DNA of 64,000 bases from Nocardioides conyzicola (GTDB taxonomy: Bacteria; Actinomycetota; Actinomycetes; Propionibacteriales; Nocardioidaceae), in NCBI RefSeq assembly GCF_039543825.1, contig NZ_BAABKM010000002.1, positions 1,396,133-1,460,132 on the forward strand, read 5' to 3'. Each line of letters opens with the position of its first letter. Position 1 is the first letter of the stretch. The position numbers and the translations under genes are program-made. The notes below the pieces were generated by a model. That model searched no databases, was not told where the DNA came from, and saw only the letters and a list, made by a program, of their open reading frames with translations. This document shows positions 16,338 through 24,583 of this stretch, piece by piece.

Positions 16338-16347
16338 GATTTGCCTC

Positions 16348-17820
16348 ATGAGCACTTCCGGTACCGCCCTGCCCGACGTCCTGCCCGCCTCCGCGCTGGG
16401 CGACGAGCCCGAGCGGTACGACGTCGTCGTGGTCGGCTTCGGGATCGCGGGCGGCTGCGCGGCGCTCGAGGCGGCCCGGGCCGGTGCACGGGTGCTGCTG
16501 CTCGAGCGGGCGGCCGTGCACGGGGGCACCTCGTCGATGTCCGGCGGGCACTTCTACCTCGGCGGCGGGACGGCGGTGCAGGTCGCGACCGGGCACGAGG
16601 ACTCGCCCGACGAGATGTACAAGTACCTCGTCGCGGTCTCCAAGGAGCCCGAGCACGACAAGATCCGCGCGTACTGCGACGGCTCGGTCGAGCACTTCGA
16701 CTGGCTGGAGGCGCTGGGCTTCGAGTTCGAGCGCTCCTACTACCCGGAGAAGGCGGTGATCCAGCCCGGGACGCAGGGGCTGATGTTCACCGGCAACGAG
16801 AAGGTGTGGCCGTTCAAGCAGGAGGCGGTGCCGGCGCCGCGCGGCCACAAGGTGCCGGTCCCGGGCGACACCGAGGGCACCAAGATGGTGATGGACCTGC
16901 TGCGTGCCCGCGTCGAGGAGGCCGGCGTCGAGGTCCGCTACGAGACGGGGGCGACCAACCTCGTCGTCAAGGACGGCGCCGTGGTCGGCGTGGCCTGGCG
17001 GTCCTTCGACAAGCACGGCGCGATCGCCGCTTCGGCCGTGGTCGTCGCCGCCGGCGGCTTCGTGATGAACCCCGACATGGTCGCGGCGTACACGCCCTCG
17101 CTGGCCGAGAAGCCCTTCACCCTGGGCTCGACCTACGACGACGGGCTCGGCATCCGCCTCGGGGCGTCGGTCGGCGCCGAGCTCAAGCACATGGAGGAGC
17201 CGTTCATCACGGCGCCGTTCTACCCGCCGTCGGCCCTGATGACGGGCTTCATCGTCAACTCCTCCGGGGAGCGCTTCGTGGCCGAGGACTGCTACCACTC
17301 GCGGACGTCGCAGTTCGTGATGGAGCAGCCCGACCACACGGCGTACCTCATCGTCGACAGCGAGCACGTGGAGTACCCGAAGTTCCCGCTGGTGCCGCTG
17401 ATCGACGGCTTCGAGACGATCGCCGAGCTGGAGACCTCCCTGTCACTGCCGAGCGGGTCGGTCGCCGCGACGCTCGAGCGCTACAACGAGATGGCGGAGG
17501 CCGGCGAGGACCTCGACTTCCACAAGGGCGCCGAGTGGCTGGCGCCCCAGGGCACCGGCCCGTGGGCGGTCTTCGACCTGCGGCTCGGCAAGGCGATCTA
17601 CGCCGGCTTCACCCTCGGTGGCGTCCGGGTGTCGGTCGACGGCGAGGCGCAGCGTCCCGACGGCTCCGTCATCCCCGGCCTGTACGCCGCCGGTGCCTGC
17701 GCGTCCAACATCGCCCAGGACGGCAAGGGCTACTGCTCCGGCACGCAGCTCGGCGAGGGGTCGTTCTTCGGGCGGCGGGCGGGGCGTCACGCTGCGGGGG
17801 TTTCACCGGCTACCCGGTGA
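16348..17820 (+). CDS. FAD-dependent oxidoreductase, KstD/fumarate-reductase-like
   Basis: 490 residues. The N-terminal FAD-binding motif is GFGIAG (30-35) with the acidic end of the dinucleotide fold at Glu53, followed by GGTSSMSGG, which is typical of 3-ketosteroid dehydrogenases and flavoprotein subunits. The substrate-capping domain and the C-terminal FAD segment (VIPGLYAAGACASNIAQDGKG) are complete. The closest functional family I can name is 3-ketosteroid delta1-dehydrogenase/5-alpha-reductase, and the exact KstR-type site just upstream supports a steroid or sterol-like substrate. The exact reaction is not shown: the KstD tyrosines cannot be placed with certainty. The last eight or so codons (AAGVSPATR) lie inside a strong hairpin. 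No other steroid catabolism gene is nearby, so this would be a satellite of a regulon elsewhere. Confidence 0.82.
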   Translation: MSTSGTALPDVLPASALGDEPERYDVVVVGFGIAGGCAALEAARAGARVLLLERAAVHGGTSSMSGGHFYLGGGTAVQVATGHEDSPDEMYKYLVAVSKEPEHDKIRAYCDGSVEHFDWLEALGFEFERSYYPEKAVIQPGTQGLMFTGNEKVWPFKQEAVPAPRGHKVPVPGDTEGTKMVMDLLRARVEEAGVEVRYETGATNLVVKDGAVVGVAWRSFDKHGAIAASAVVVAAGGFVMNPDMVAAYTPSLAEKPFTLGSTYDDGLGIRLGASVGAELKHMEEPFITAPFYPPSALMTGFIVNSSGERFVAEDCYHSRTSQFVMEQPDHTAYLIVDSEHVEYPKFPLVPLIDGFETIAELETSLSLPSGSVAATLERYNEMAEAGEDLDFHKGAEWLAPQGTGPWAVFDLRLGKAIYAGFTLGGVRVSVDGEAQRPDGSVIPGLYAAGACASNIAQDGKGYCSGTQLGEGSFFGRRAGRHAAGVSPATR

Positions 17821-17830
17821 AACCCGCAGC
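17791..17830 (+). terminator. Long hairpin spanning the flavoprotein stop codon
   Basis: Left arm GCTGCGGGGGTTTCACCGG and right arm CCGGTGAAACCCGCAGC pair over 17 bp with a two-G bulge and a CTAC loop. The stop codon TGA (17818-17820) is inside the right arm. No T tract follows, so it may be a Rho-independent-like terminator without a U run, or an RNA stability element. It ends 17 bp before the aminotransferase start. Confidence 0.6.
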
Positions 17831-17847
17831 CCCCGTACGCTCGCCCC

Positions 17848-19017
17848 ATGACCGACCGGCTCCGGGTGGCGAGCAGGGCCAACGTGCCGCCGTTCCACGT
17901 GATGGACCTGCTGGCGGCATCGGCGGCGCGGCAGCGGACCCACGGCGACATGCTCAACCTGCTGGCCGGGCAGCCGATGACCGGGGCACCGGTGCCGGTG
18001 CGCGAGGAGGCGAAGCGGCTGCTCGACTCGGGTGACCCGCTGGGCTACACGCCGGCCGCCGGGATCCTCGAGCTGCGCGAGGCGATCGCGCGGCACCACA
18101 AGCGGGCGCACGGGATCGACGTCACGCCCGACGAGGTCGTGGTGACGACCGGCAGCAGCGGCGGGTTCCTGCTGGCGTTCCTGGCGGCGTTCGACGTGGG
18201 CGACCGGGTGGCGATGGCCCGACCCGGCTACCCCTGCTACCGCAACGTCCTGACCGCGCTCGGGTGCGAGGTGGTCGAGATCCCGACCGGCCCGGAGACC
18301 CGCTTCCAGCCGACCGTCGCCCAGCTCCAGGAGCTGGGCGACCTCCAGGGGCTCGTCGTCGCCAGCCCCGCCAACCCCACCGGCACGATGCTGCTCCCCA
18401 GCGAGCTGGCCGCCCTCGCGTCGTACTGCGAGGAGCAGCAGATCCAGCTGATCTCCGACGAGATCTACCACGGGATCGAGTACGCCGAGCCGCACCTCGC
18501 GCGCAGCGCCTGGGAGACCAGCCGCGAGGCGGTCGTCTTCTCGAGCTTCTCCAAGTACTTCTCCATGACCGGCTGGCGGATCGGCTGGATGCTGGTCCCC
18601 GAACGCCTGCAGCGGGCGGTCGACGTGCTGACCGGCAACTTCACGATCTGCCCGCCGGTGATCGCCCAGCGCGCCTGCCTGGCGGCCTTCGACGACGCGT
18701 CGTACGCCGAGCTCGACGGCCACGTCGCGCGCTACGCGGACAACCGCCGGCTCCTGCTCGACGGCCTGCCCCGGCTGGGCATCACCGAGCTGGCCCCGGC
18801 CGACGGCGCCTTCTACGTGTACGCCGACGTCGGGCACCTCACCGACGACACGATGGTCTTCGCCCACCACCTGCTGCAGACCGCCGGCGTCGCCGTGGCG
18901 CCGGGCATCGACTTCGACACCGTCGACGGCAGCCGCTTCGTGCGGCTCAGCTTCGCCGGTCCCGGCAGCGAGATCGAGGAGGCGCTCGAGCGCCTCTCCA
19001 CAGCCCTCGACCGCTGA
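17848..19017 (+). CDS. PLP-dependent class I/II aminotransferase
   Basis: 389 residues, the normal length for fold-type I aminotransferases. Visible landmarks are the substrate-side segment LGYTPAAGILELREAIA, the cofactor-contact region SPANPTGTML, SDEIYHGI, and the PLP lysine Lys236 in SFSKYFSMTGWRIGW, with an arginine near the C-terminus (SRFVRLSF) for the substrate carboxylate. It catalyses transfer of an amino group between an amino acid and a 2-oxo acid in the cytoplasm. The donor cannot be read from the sequence; aspartate/aromatic-type or alanine-type enzymes look alike here. It may be transcribed separately from the flavoprotein because of the hairpin between them. The gene is followed by a 55-bp gap before the WXG-like gene. 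Confidence 0.88.
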   Translation: MTDRLRVASRANVPPFHVMDLLAASAARQRTHGDMLNLLAGQPMTGAPVPVREEAKRLLDSGDPLGYTPAAGILELREAIARHHKRAHGIDVTPDEVVVTTGSSGGFLLAFLAAFDVGDRVAMARPGYPCYRNVLTALGCEVVEIPTGPETRFQPTVAQLQELGDLQGLVVASPANPTGTMLLPSELAALASYCEEQQIQLISDEIYHGIEYAEPHLARSAWETSREAVVFSSFSKYFSMTGWRIGWMLVPERLQRAVDVLTGNFTICPPVIAQRACLAAFDDASYAELDGHVARYADNRRLLLDGLPRLGITELAPADGAFYVYADVGHLTDDTMVFAHHLLQTAGVAVAPGIDFDTVDGSRFVRLSFAGPGSEIEEALERLSTALDR

Positions 19018-19072
19018 GGTTTCTCCACAGTCGCCGTCCGGCGAGCCTCCCCGTACGACGAAGGGGGACGCC

Positions 19073-19363
19073 ATGCTCACCGACACCACCGGCATCCGAC
19101 AGCTGGCCCGGCAGCTGCGCGAGCGCGCCGAGGAGATCCGGGCCGAGGCCGCGTTCGTACGACGCCGCACCGACGACGTGCCCTGGCAAGGCCGTGCCGC
19201 GGACGCGATGCGGACCCAGGTGGCGGCCCAGCTGACCGTGCTCGCGGCGACCGCCGACCTGCACGACGACGCGGCCGCGGCCCTCGACCGCCATGCCGGC
19301 GCCGTGGAGTCGGTCGGCGGCGCCGTCGCCGGCGTCCTGCACGACCTCGGGAGCCTGCTGTGA
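19073..19363 (+). CDS. WXG100-like protein, partner of adjacent lipase
   Basis: 96 residues, entirely helical with a central W-Q-G turn at 38-40 (VPWQGRAADAMR), no signal peptide and no membrane segment: the WXG100/ESX pattern. AAGGGGGACGCC precedes the ATG at 19073. The stop overlaps the GTG start of the lipase gene by 4 bp (GTGA), so the two proteins are made together in near-equal amounts. That arrangement is typical of type VII small partners and their large effectors. No YxxxD tail is visible. It is not next to the main ESX operon, which lies 6 kb away on the same chromosome segment. A role as chaperone or targeting factor for the lipase is inferred. Confidence 0.72.
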   Translation: MLTDTTGIRQLARQLRERAEEIRAEAAFVRRRTDDVPWQGRAADAMRTQVAAQLTVLAATADLHDDAAAALDRHAGAVESVGGAVAGVLHDLGSLL

Positions 19364-20736
19364 GCGGCGCGGACATCACGCGCGTCACCGGCGGTGCGGG
19401 CGGCATCGCCGCGACGTACGACGCGGTGCGCGCCCTCGCCGACGTCCTCGACGCGACCGGCGACGAGCTGAGGTCCTGGTCGGCAGACGTCCTCCGGGCG
19501 CTCGCCGACCCGGATCTGGTGTCCTCGGCACCGCTGTCCCCGCCGACGTTCGCGGCCGCCGAGGGCGCGCTGCTCGCGACGGTCAACGGGCCGTACGGGC
19601 TGCTGCCGGGCTCCGTCGGCTGGGAGGCCGAGGCCGAGCTCGTCCGCGTCGCGCTGGCGACCCTCGAGGCGAGCGACGACGCGGTCGGTCTCGCCCTGGA
19701 CACCTTGGACTGGCGGCTGGGGCTCGCCGCCGGTGCCGCGCTCCGGGGCGCCGGCCCCGCGGGCGCCGTCGCGCTGCACACCATGCCGCCGCGCCTCCGC
19801 GAACGCCTGGGCGACGCCGCCCAGCGGTGGATCGTGCAGCATCCGGGGGCGCTCCAGCACCTGGTCAACGGCGGCGGCGGCCTCCTCACCGGCCTGTCGC
19901 CACTGCCGGTCCTCGTCCCCGACAACCGCACCGCGGCCGCGATCATGGCCGCGGCGTACGACGACGGCACAGCCGTCACCACCCGGCGGCCCGACCTCGT
20001 CGTCCCCGCCGGTGGCCGTCAGCCCGACTCGGTCGAGGCGCTCGTGGACCACCTGTCGGAGGTGGCGGCGCTGTCGCCCGACCCCGATTCGCGGGACAAC
20101 GGCACGATCGAGGTCCAGACGCTCGACGGCGGCACCGACCGGGCCCGTCACGTCGTCTACCTCCCCGGCACCGACGACCTCGGCACGCTGCCGTGGACCG
20201 CCGACCATGACGTCCGCGACCTCGGCGGCGACCTGCGCTCCGCGGCCGGCGAGGACACGGCGTACCAACGCGGCATCCTCGACGCCATGCACCGGGCCGG
20301 CGTCGGCGCGCACGAGCCTGTGCTCCTCGTGGGCCACTCCCTCGGCGGGATGGAGGCCGCGGCGCTGGCCAGCCGCGACACCGGGTTCGCGATCACCGAC
20401 GTGGTCACGGCCGGGTCGCCGACCGCCCAGGTCGACGGCTTCCCCGACGGCGTGCACGTGCTGTCGCTCGAGCACCGCGGCGACATCGTGCCGATGCTCG
20501 ACGGGGCCGACAACCCGGACACCGTCCAGCAGACGACGGTCGCCTTCGACGACGGCGGTCCCGCCGCGGTCGTGGCGCGGCACGGCTACGACCACTACGT
20601 CGCCGGCGCCGCCGCCGTCGACGCGTCCGCGGACCCGTCCCTGGTCGCCCAGCGGGCGTGTCTTCACGGCCGTGGCTTCCTGGACGGCTCCGCCACCCAC
20701 GTCACCAGCCAGGTCTTCCAGGTCACGCGCCGCTAG
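19360..20736 (+). CDS. Alpha/beta hydrolase with WXG-like N-terminus, candidate T7SS effector
   Basis: 458 residues from GTG overlapping the preceding stop. The first 230 residues are mostly helical, with LRSWSADV near residue 45 resembling a WXG turn. The second half is a serine hydrolase: GHSLGG elbow with nucleophile Ser327, acid Asp375 in HRGDIVPMLD, and His408 or His412 in RHGYDHYV. There is no Sec signal peptide. Lipase domains fused to a helical targeting region and co-encoded with small WXG-like proteins are known type VII substrates in other bacteria (TslA in Staphylococcus aureus). This pair may therefore be an exported lipase/esterase with its partner, using the nearby ESX apparatus. 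Esterase identity is good; secretion is a hypothesis. Confidence 0.75.
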   Translation: MSGADITRVTGGAGGIAATYDAVRALADVLDATGDELRSWSADVLRALADPDLVSSAPLSPPTFAAAEGALLATVNGPYGLLPGSVGWEAEAELVRVALATLEASDDAVGLALDTLDWRLGLAAGAALRGAGPAGAVALHTMPPRLRERLGDAAQRWIVQHPGALQHLVNGGGGLLTGLSPLPVLVPDNRTAAAIMAAAYDDGTAVTTRRPDLVVPAGGRQPDSVEALVDHLSEVAALSPDPDSRDNGTIEVQTLDGGTDRARHVVYLPGTDDLGTLPWTADHDVRDLGGDLRSAAGEDTAYQRGILDAMHRAGVGAHEPVLLVGHSLGGMEAAALASRDTGFAITDVVTAGSPTAQVDGFPDGVHVLSLEHRGDIVPMLDGADNPDTVQQTTVAFDDGGPAAVVARHGYDHYVAGAAAVDASADPSLVAQRACLHGRGFLDGSATHVTSQVFQVTRR

Positions 20737-20745
20737 AGGAGACCC

Positions 20746-22965
20746 TCAGGTGTCCGCGATCGCCTCCCGGTCGAACTCGGCCTTGCCGGTGCCCCAGCCA
20801 GCGAGGCCGGCGATCGCGACCGCGGCGAGGACGCCGGCGCATGACGCCTCGACGATGCCGGCCGAGAACATCCCGTCACTGCCCCGGAACGACAAGATCG
20901 CCCATCCCCCGAGGATGCCGACGACGGCCGCGGGGACGGCCGCGACGAGCACCGGGAAGACGAACTCGACCAGGTTGGCCCCTCGGAGGACGCGCTGCCT
21001 GGTCCCGATCGCGGAGAGCGCCATGACCGAACGAGTCCGCTCCCACCGGCTCTCCAGCGAGGTCAGGAGGAACGAACAGACACTCAGCAGGATGCCCAGG
21101 GCAGCGGCGGCTCGTACGGTTCCCGCCTGCTGGCGGTAGACGGCGTACTGGTCGGCGTTCTTGAGACCAGCGTCGATGCGCAGGTCGGGGAACGTGGTCG
21201 TGAGGGCGCGCACGGTCGAGTCGTAGGTGCCGTCGCTCCGGCTGACCCAGTAGGTGATGTCGCCGTCCTCGAGGTCTCGCGCCCAGCCCGCGTCCTGCAC
21301 CGGGAACTTGAGCGACCAGCTGACGTCGGAGGTCTCCCCAGCCGCAGGGACGTGGAGCCGGTGGCCCGCGATCGTGACGGTCTGCGGCGCACCGGTGCCC
21401 GATCCGGGGCCCAGCTGGACGGCGTCCACGCACGGCCCGGGACGCAGGAAGACTGTGGCGGCCTGGCGTTCGACGGCTTCGCAGTCACCCACCTCGACCG
21501 ACACCATGCCGCCGGCAGGAGTCCGCACGGACGTCTCGATCGTGTACGGACCGGCTGGCAGGTCGCGGAGCCAGTGTGGATCGGCGCGGATGCTGGCCAC
21601 CTCGAACGTCACGGTCGCCTCGTCCGGGTCTCCGAAGGCACCCCGGTGGAGGGAAGCGAGAAACGCCGCGCTGAGACCAGCGAGCATGACGGCGCACGAG
21701 ACGAACGCGACCAGCCGACGAGAGGTGGTCACCCGGTAGGCCGCTCCGCGGAGCCCGAGCGCGAACGTCGGCCCGGTTCGGCTGGCGGCCGCGTCGCCGA
21801 GGCCGGCGATCAGGCTCGGGATGCCGATGATGATGGCGCCGACACCGGCGAGCACGGCGACCGCGATGTAGCCGGCGAAGGTGTCGTTGGTCCACCGAGT
21901 GGACGGATGGAGCCACCCGTTGAGGGCGACGACGGCCAGGAAGCCGACGGAGGGAACCCCCAGCACGAGCCCCACCGCTGCCGAGATCCGACCCGGGCGG
22001 CGTCCCCGCTGTGACCTGGTCCGGGTGGCCTCGATCCGCATGGACCGGCGCGCTGTCAGGTTGACGACCACGACCGTGGCCACCCCGGCGACGAGCACCG
22101 CCGCCCCACCGAGGGCACCCTGGTCGGGCCACCAGTACACGCCCAGCCACCCCGACGAGCCGAGAGGCGCCTGGGTCGTTTCGTACGCGGCAGTCCCCAC
22201 GACGAACCCCGCCACCGCGACCACCGACATCTCCCAGGCGTACAGGCGAGCGGTCCGCGACGGCGACATGCCAGCGAGTCCCAGCGCGAAGGTGCGCTTG
22301 GACCGGCTGACCGCCGACAGTCGCAGCGCGGTGAGCAGGAAGATGGCCGCGGGCGCGAGGACGAGGAGCGCGAGCTCGATGACGACCAGGAAGCTCAGCC
22401 CGCCCGACGTCACCGCTGCGGGGTTGTGGAACGCCGTGACCACGGGACGGCGGTCGGCCTGCCCCGGAGCATGCGCTCCCGCCTCCTGGCCGGCCGCCGT
22501 GTAGGAGAACAGCTCGTCGGGGCCGGTGAGCCCGGCGGCGCCGATGGTCGCTGGGGCGATCGGCCCGATCGTCGCGGCGACGTCCGGATCAGCCTCGGCG
22601 AGGTCCCGCAACGCCGGTGACACGATCGACTCACCGCTCGCCGGCCACTGCGCGACGCCCGGCGGACGCGGCGCGCGCGACCCGGCGCCGGTGACGGTGG
22701 CACGGGTCCAGACCCGGTCGTGGACGGTGATCGACGCCGATTGGATCCGCAACCCGTGTGCGGCGCTCTGCTCACTGAGCACCGGAGCCCGGTCGACCTC
22801 GACCTCGTGGGCCGCCGTCGCCACCCGGGGGGCGGCGATCCCGACCAGTGCGGCGTAGACCGCCAGAGCGACACCGAACGCCATGGCCACCAGCCGTACG
22901 GCGTCGCGGCGGCCGGCGCCACGAACCAGCGTGATCGCCAGGCGGACGTCACGCCCGGTCCGCAA
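20746..22965 (-). CDS. FtsX/MacB-like ABC transporter permease
   Basis: 739 residues from TTG at 22965, overlapping the ATPase gene by 17 bp. It has an N-terminal membrane helix (about 24-48), an extracytoplasmic region, a first FtsX-like block of four helices (190-340), two more helices (355-440), a second extracytoplasmic domain with two cysteines (GDCEAVE, GPCVDAV), and three C-terminal helices (625-735). This duplicated layout of about 700 residues resembles the large membrane proteins of bacteriocin/lactococcin-972-type export or immunity sets as well as generic MacB-like exporters. With the ATPase encoded just upstream it forms one transporter. The substrate could be the small secreted protein encoded upstream (23794-24201), or the pair could confer resistance to a peptide. 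Confidence 0.82.
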   Translation of the reverse strand: MRTGRDVRLAITLVRGAGRRDAVRLVAMAFGVALAVYAALVGIAAPRVATAAHEVEVDRAPVLSEQSAAHGLRIQSASITVHDRVWTRATVTGAGSRAPRPPGVAQWPASGESIVSPALRDLAEADPDVAATIGPIAPATIGAAGLTGPDELFSYTAAGQEAGAHAPGQADRRPVVTAFHNPAAVTSGGLSFLVVIELALLVLAPAAIFLLTALRLSAVSRSKRTFALGLAGMSPSRTARLYAWEMSVVAVAGFVVGTAAYETTQAPLGSSGWLGVYWWPDQGALGGAAVLVAGVATVVVVNLTARRSMRIEATRTRSQRGRRPGRISAAVGLVLGVPSVGFLAVVALNGWLHPSTRWTNDTFAGYIAVAVLAGVGAIIIGIPSLIAGLGDAAASRTGPTFALGLRGAAYRVTTSRRLVAFVSCAVMLAGLSAAFLASLHRGAFGDPDEATVTFEVASIRADPHWLRDLPAGPYTIETSVRTPAGGMVSVEVGDCEAVERQAATVFLRPGPCVDAVQLGPGSGTGAPQTVTIAGHRLHVPAAGETSDVSWSLKFPVQDAGWARDLEDGDITYWVSRSDGTYDSTVRALTTTFPDLRIDAGLKNADQYAVYRQQAGTVRAAAALGILLSVCSFLLTSLESRWERTRSVMALSAIGTRQRVLRGANLVEFVFPVLVAAVPAAVVGILGGWAILSFRGSDGMFSAGIVEASCAGVLAAVAIAGLAGWGTGKAEFDREAIADT

Positions 22966-23644
22966 GGCGCACTCCGTCCGTGTCGCCCGTGATCACACCG
23001 TCAGTGAGCGAGATGGAGCGGTCGAAGCGTGAAGCCACCTCGGGGTCGTGGGTGACGGCGACGAGCAGACCATCGATCTGGCGCACCTGGTCGAGCAGCA
23101 GGTCGAGGACGACGTCGCGGTTGTGCTGGTCGAGCGCGCCGGTCGGCTCGTCCGCGAACACGATGGCCGGCCGGAGTGCTACGGACCGGCCCACGGCGCA
23201 GCGTTGCGCCTGCCCACCCGACACCTGGCTGGGACGGCGATCGGCGCTCTGGGTCAGGCCCAAAGTCTCGACGAGCTCCTCGACGCGCTCCCGTACCGAA
23301 CGCCGGGAGGTGCCCGCCAGCTGGAGGGGCAGCGCGATGTTCTGCCGCAGCGTCAGCTCGGGAACGAGGTCTGCCGACTGGAACACGAACCCGACGTTGT
23401 GGAGCCGCAGGTCGGAGAGCCGGTCTGCGTCGAGCTCATCCAACCTGTGACCAAGCAGCCAGACCGATCCGGTGACACCTCGCTCCAGGCCCGAGAGGGC
23501 GTAGAGCAGGCTGGTCTTGCCGGAGCCTGACGGACCGGTGACGGCAACCGCCTCGGGCCGCGGAAAGGTGACTGACACCTCGCGCAGCACCTGCTGCTGC
23601 CCGTACCGCAGCGACAGCTCGTTCGCCCGCAGGATCTCTGTCAA
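22949..23644 (-). CDS. ABC transporter ATP-binding protein, MacB/LolD type
   Basis: 231 residues from TTG at 23644, chosen because GAGGT sits 7 nt upstream and the family begins at TEILRANELSLRYG. A GTG at 23653 and one at 23686 are weaker alternatives. Visible motifs are Walker A GPSGSGKTS, Q-loop FVFQSADL, signature VSGGQAQRCAVGRS, Walker B AIVFADEPTGALD and switch histidine VAVTHD. Note QAQRCAVGRS in place of the usual QQQRVAIARA. Its length and motifs match the ATPases that partner FtsX-like permeases, including the lactococcin-972 group. It overlaps the permease gene by 17 bp, so it is co-translated. The 150 bp upstream carry an 18-bp inverted repeat. Confidence 0.88.
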   Translation of the reverse strand: MTEILRANELSLRYGQQQVLREVSVTFPRPEAVAVTGPSGSGKTSLLYALSGLERGVTGSVWLLGHRLDELDADRLSDLRLHNVGFVFQSADLVPELTLRQNIALPLQLAGTSRRSVRERVEELVETLGLTQSADRRPSQVSGGQAQRCAVGRSVALRPAIVFADEPTGALDQHNRDVVLDLLLDQVRQIDGLLVAVTHDPEVASRFDRSISLTDGVITGDTDGVRLADRA

Positions 23645-23666
23645 TGCCTCCACCTCACGTGGCAAG

Positions 23667-23781
23667 GATGACGCGTCGCCGACCACGACACCGGCACGTC
23701 GGGCCTGCGTCGAGCCGGCAGTTTCGACCGCTCCCCCGAACCGGTCGGTCCCCGACTCCTCGAGGTCGGCGACGCGTCATC
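23667..23781. repeat. Perfect 18-bp inverted repeat with 79-bp spacer
   Basis: Left arm GATGACGCGTCGCCGACC (23667-23684) and right arm GGTCGGCGACGCGTCATC (23764-23781) are exact reverse complements. They bracket most of the gap between the ABC ATPase start and the stop of the small secreted-protein gene. There is no coding frame inside. It could be a structured RNA/terminator between the two genes, a regulator site pair or a MITE-like remnant. Confidence 0.8.
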
Positions 23782-23793
23782 ATGTGGGTGTCC

Positions 23794-24201
23794 TCAGGTC
23801 CGGCTCTTCTCCTTGCTCGAGCAGTCATCGCCGTACCAGTGCTCCCGACATGCCTGGATGGCGATCGTGTCGTGCACGGTGACGTCACGCCCGCTGATGC
23901 AGTAGTCGTAGTCGTAGTCGCCGGCCGAGTTGGCCTGGACGAGCTTCGTCCAGCCGTAGCCGTCGACTCGTCCGTTGAGGTGATCGGTCGCGGTCGAGAC
24001 GTCGAACACTCCCGAGACGCGGCCGTCCCAGGCGTTGGTGCCCCACTTGCAGCCGGCGGACTTGAAGTTGAAGGTGCCGCCCGACGTGGCCGCGCCTGAG
24101 GTCGAGACGTTGAGCGATCCGCTGACGGCCGCAAAAGCTGCTCCCGCCCCCGCGAAGAACAGCGTCGTGGTCGCGACCGTGCCGATGATCAATTTCCGCA
24201 T
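23794..24201 (-). CDS. Small secreted protein with four cysteines, bacteriocin-like context
   Basis: 135 residues from the ATG at 24201, which has AGGAG 7 nt upstream; an ATG 6 nt earlier would be too close. The signal peptide MRKLIIGTVATTTLFFAGAG ends at AAFA-AV, near residue 24. The mature part of about 110 residues has four cysteines (CKWG, CISG, CREH, CSSK), is rich in Gly, Asp, Tyr and Trp, and ends in charged KEKSRT. No domain is recognised with certainty. It precedes an ABC ATPase and a roughly 740-residue permease, the gene order of lactococcin-972-type bacteriocin systems. A secreted antimicrobial or its precursor is one hypothesis, and a generic secreted beta-rich protein is the other. 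It is divergent from the 40-residue peptide gene. Confidence 0.75.
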   Translation of the reverse strand: MRKLIIGTVATTTLFFAGAGAAFAAVSGSLNVSTSGAATSGGTFNFKSAGCKWGTNAWDGRVSGVFDVSTATDHLNGRVDGYGWTKLVQANSAGDYDYDYCISGRDVTVHDTIAIQACREHWYGDDCSSKEKSRT

Positions 24202-24583
24202 CCACATTCTCCTTCTGTGTTGATCCCAGCCGATCGACCAGGACGCCTGGAGGACGCGACAGAGCGCCCGAGAGACAGGTCGGTAGCGCTCTCGCCGTAG
24301 CTGACGACCACCGTCTCGAGACCACTCGCGGCGCACCCGCCCGCGCGTCCCGACAGCGCTGTGCCCACGGCACTCCCCCGCCCGTCTTGCCCGGGCCACC
24401 GAGAGGCCCGAGGTGAGCGAAGCCTTCCGTCGTCTGGGTCGGACGTCAAGCGATTGGCAATATTTTGACAAACCCAGTAGTCGGTTAATCCGGCGTTCTT
24501 TCTCGATTTTCGGACAAGACGGGCGAGAGGGGGTTTCCTACTCGTGACAGATTTCGGGCAACTTTGTGGCAACAGGAGATCTC
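24202..24583. promoter_or_regulatory. Divergent regulatory region with AT-rich core
   Basis: 382 bp without a convincing gene, between the divergent secreted-protein and peptide genes. The part from about 24448 to 24580 is markedly AT-richer than the rest of the window. On the plus strand a consensus -35 TTGACA lies at 24465-24470 and a possible -10 TAATCC at 24486-24491, with a short 15-bp spacer. GGCAAC occurs twice close together (24557-24575) just before the peptide ribosome binding site and could be part of a regulator site. Promoters for both neighbours should lie here. Confidence 0.5.

Noticed and set aside
17803..20700. Long open frame antisense to the aminotransferase, WXG-like and lipase genes
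   Set aside because: High G+C leaves few stop codons in shadow frames. The product is Arg/Gly/Val-rich with no motif, while the plus-strand frames carry catalytic residues and ribosome binding sites.
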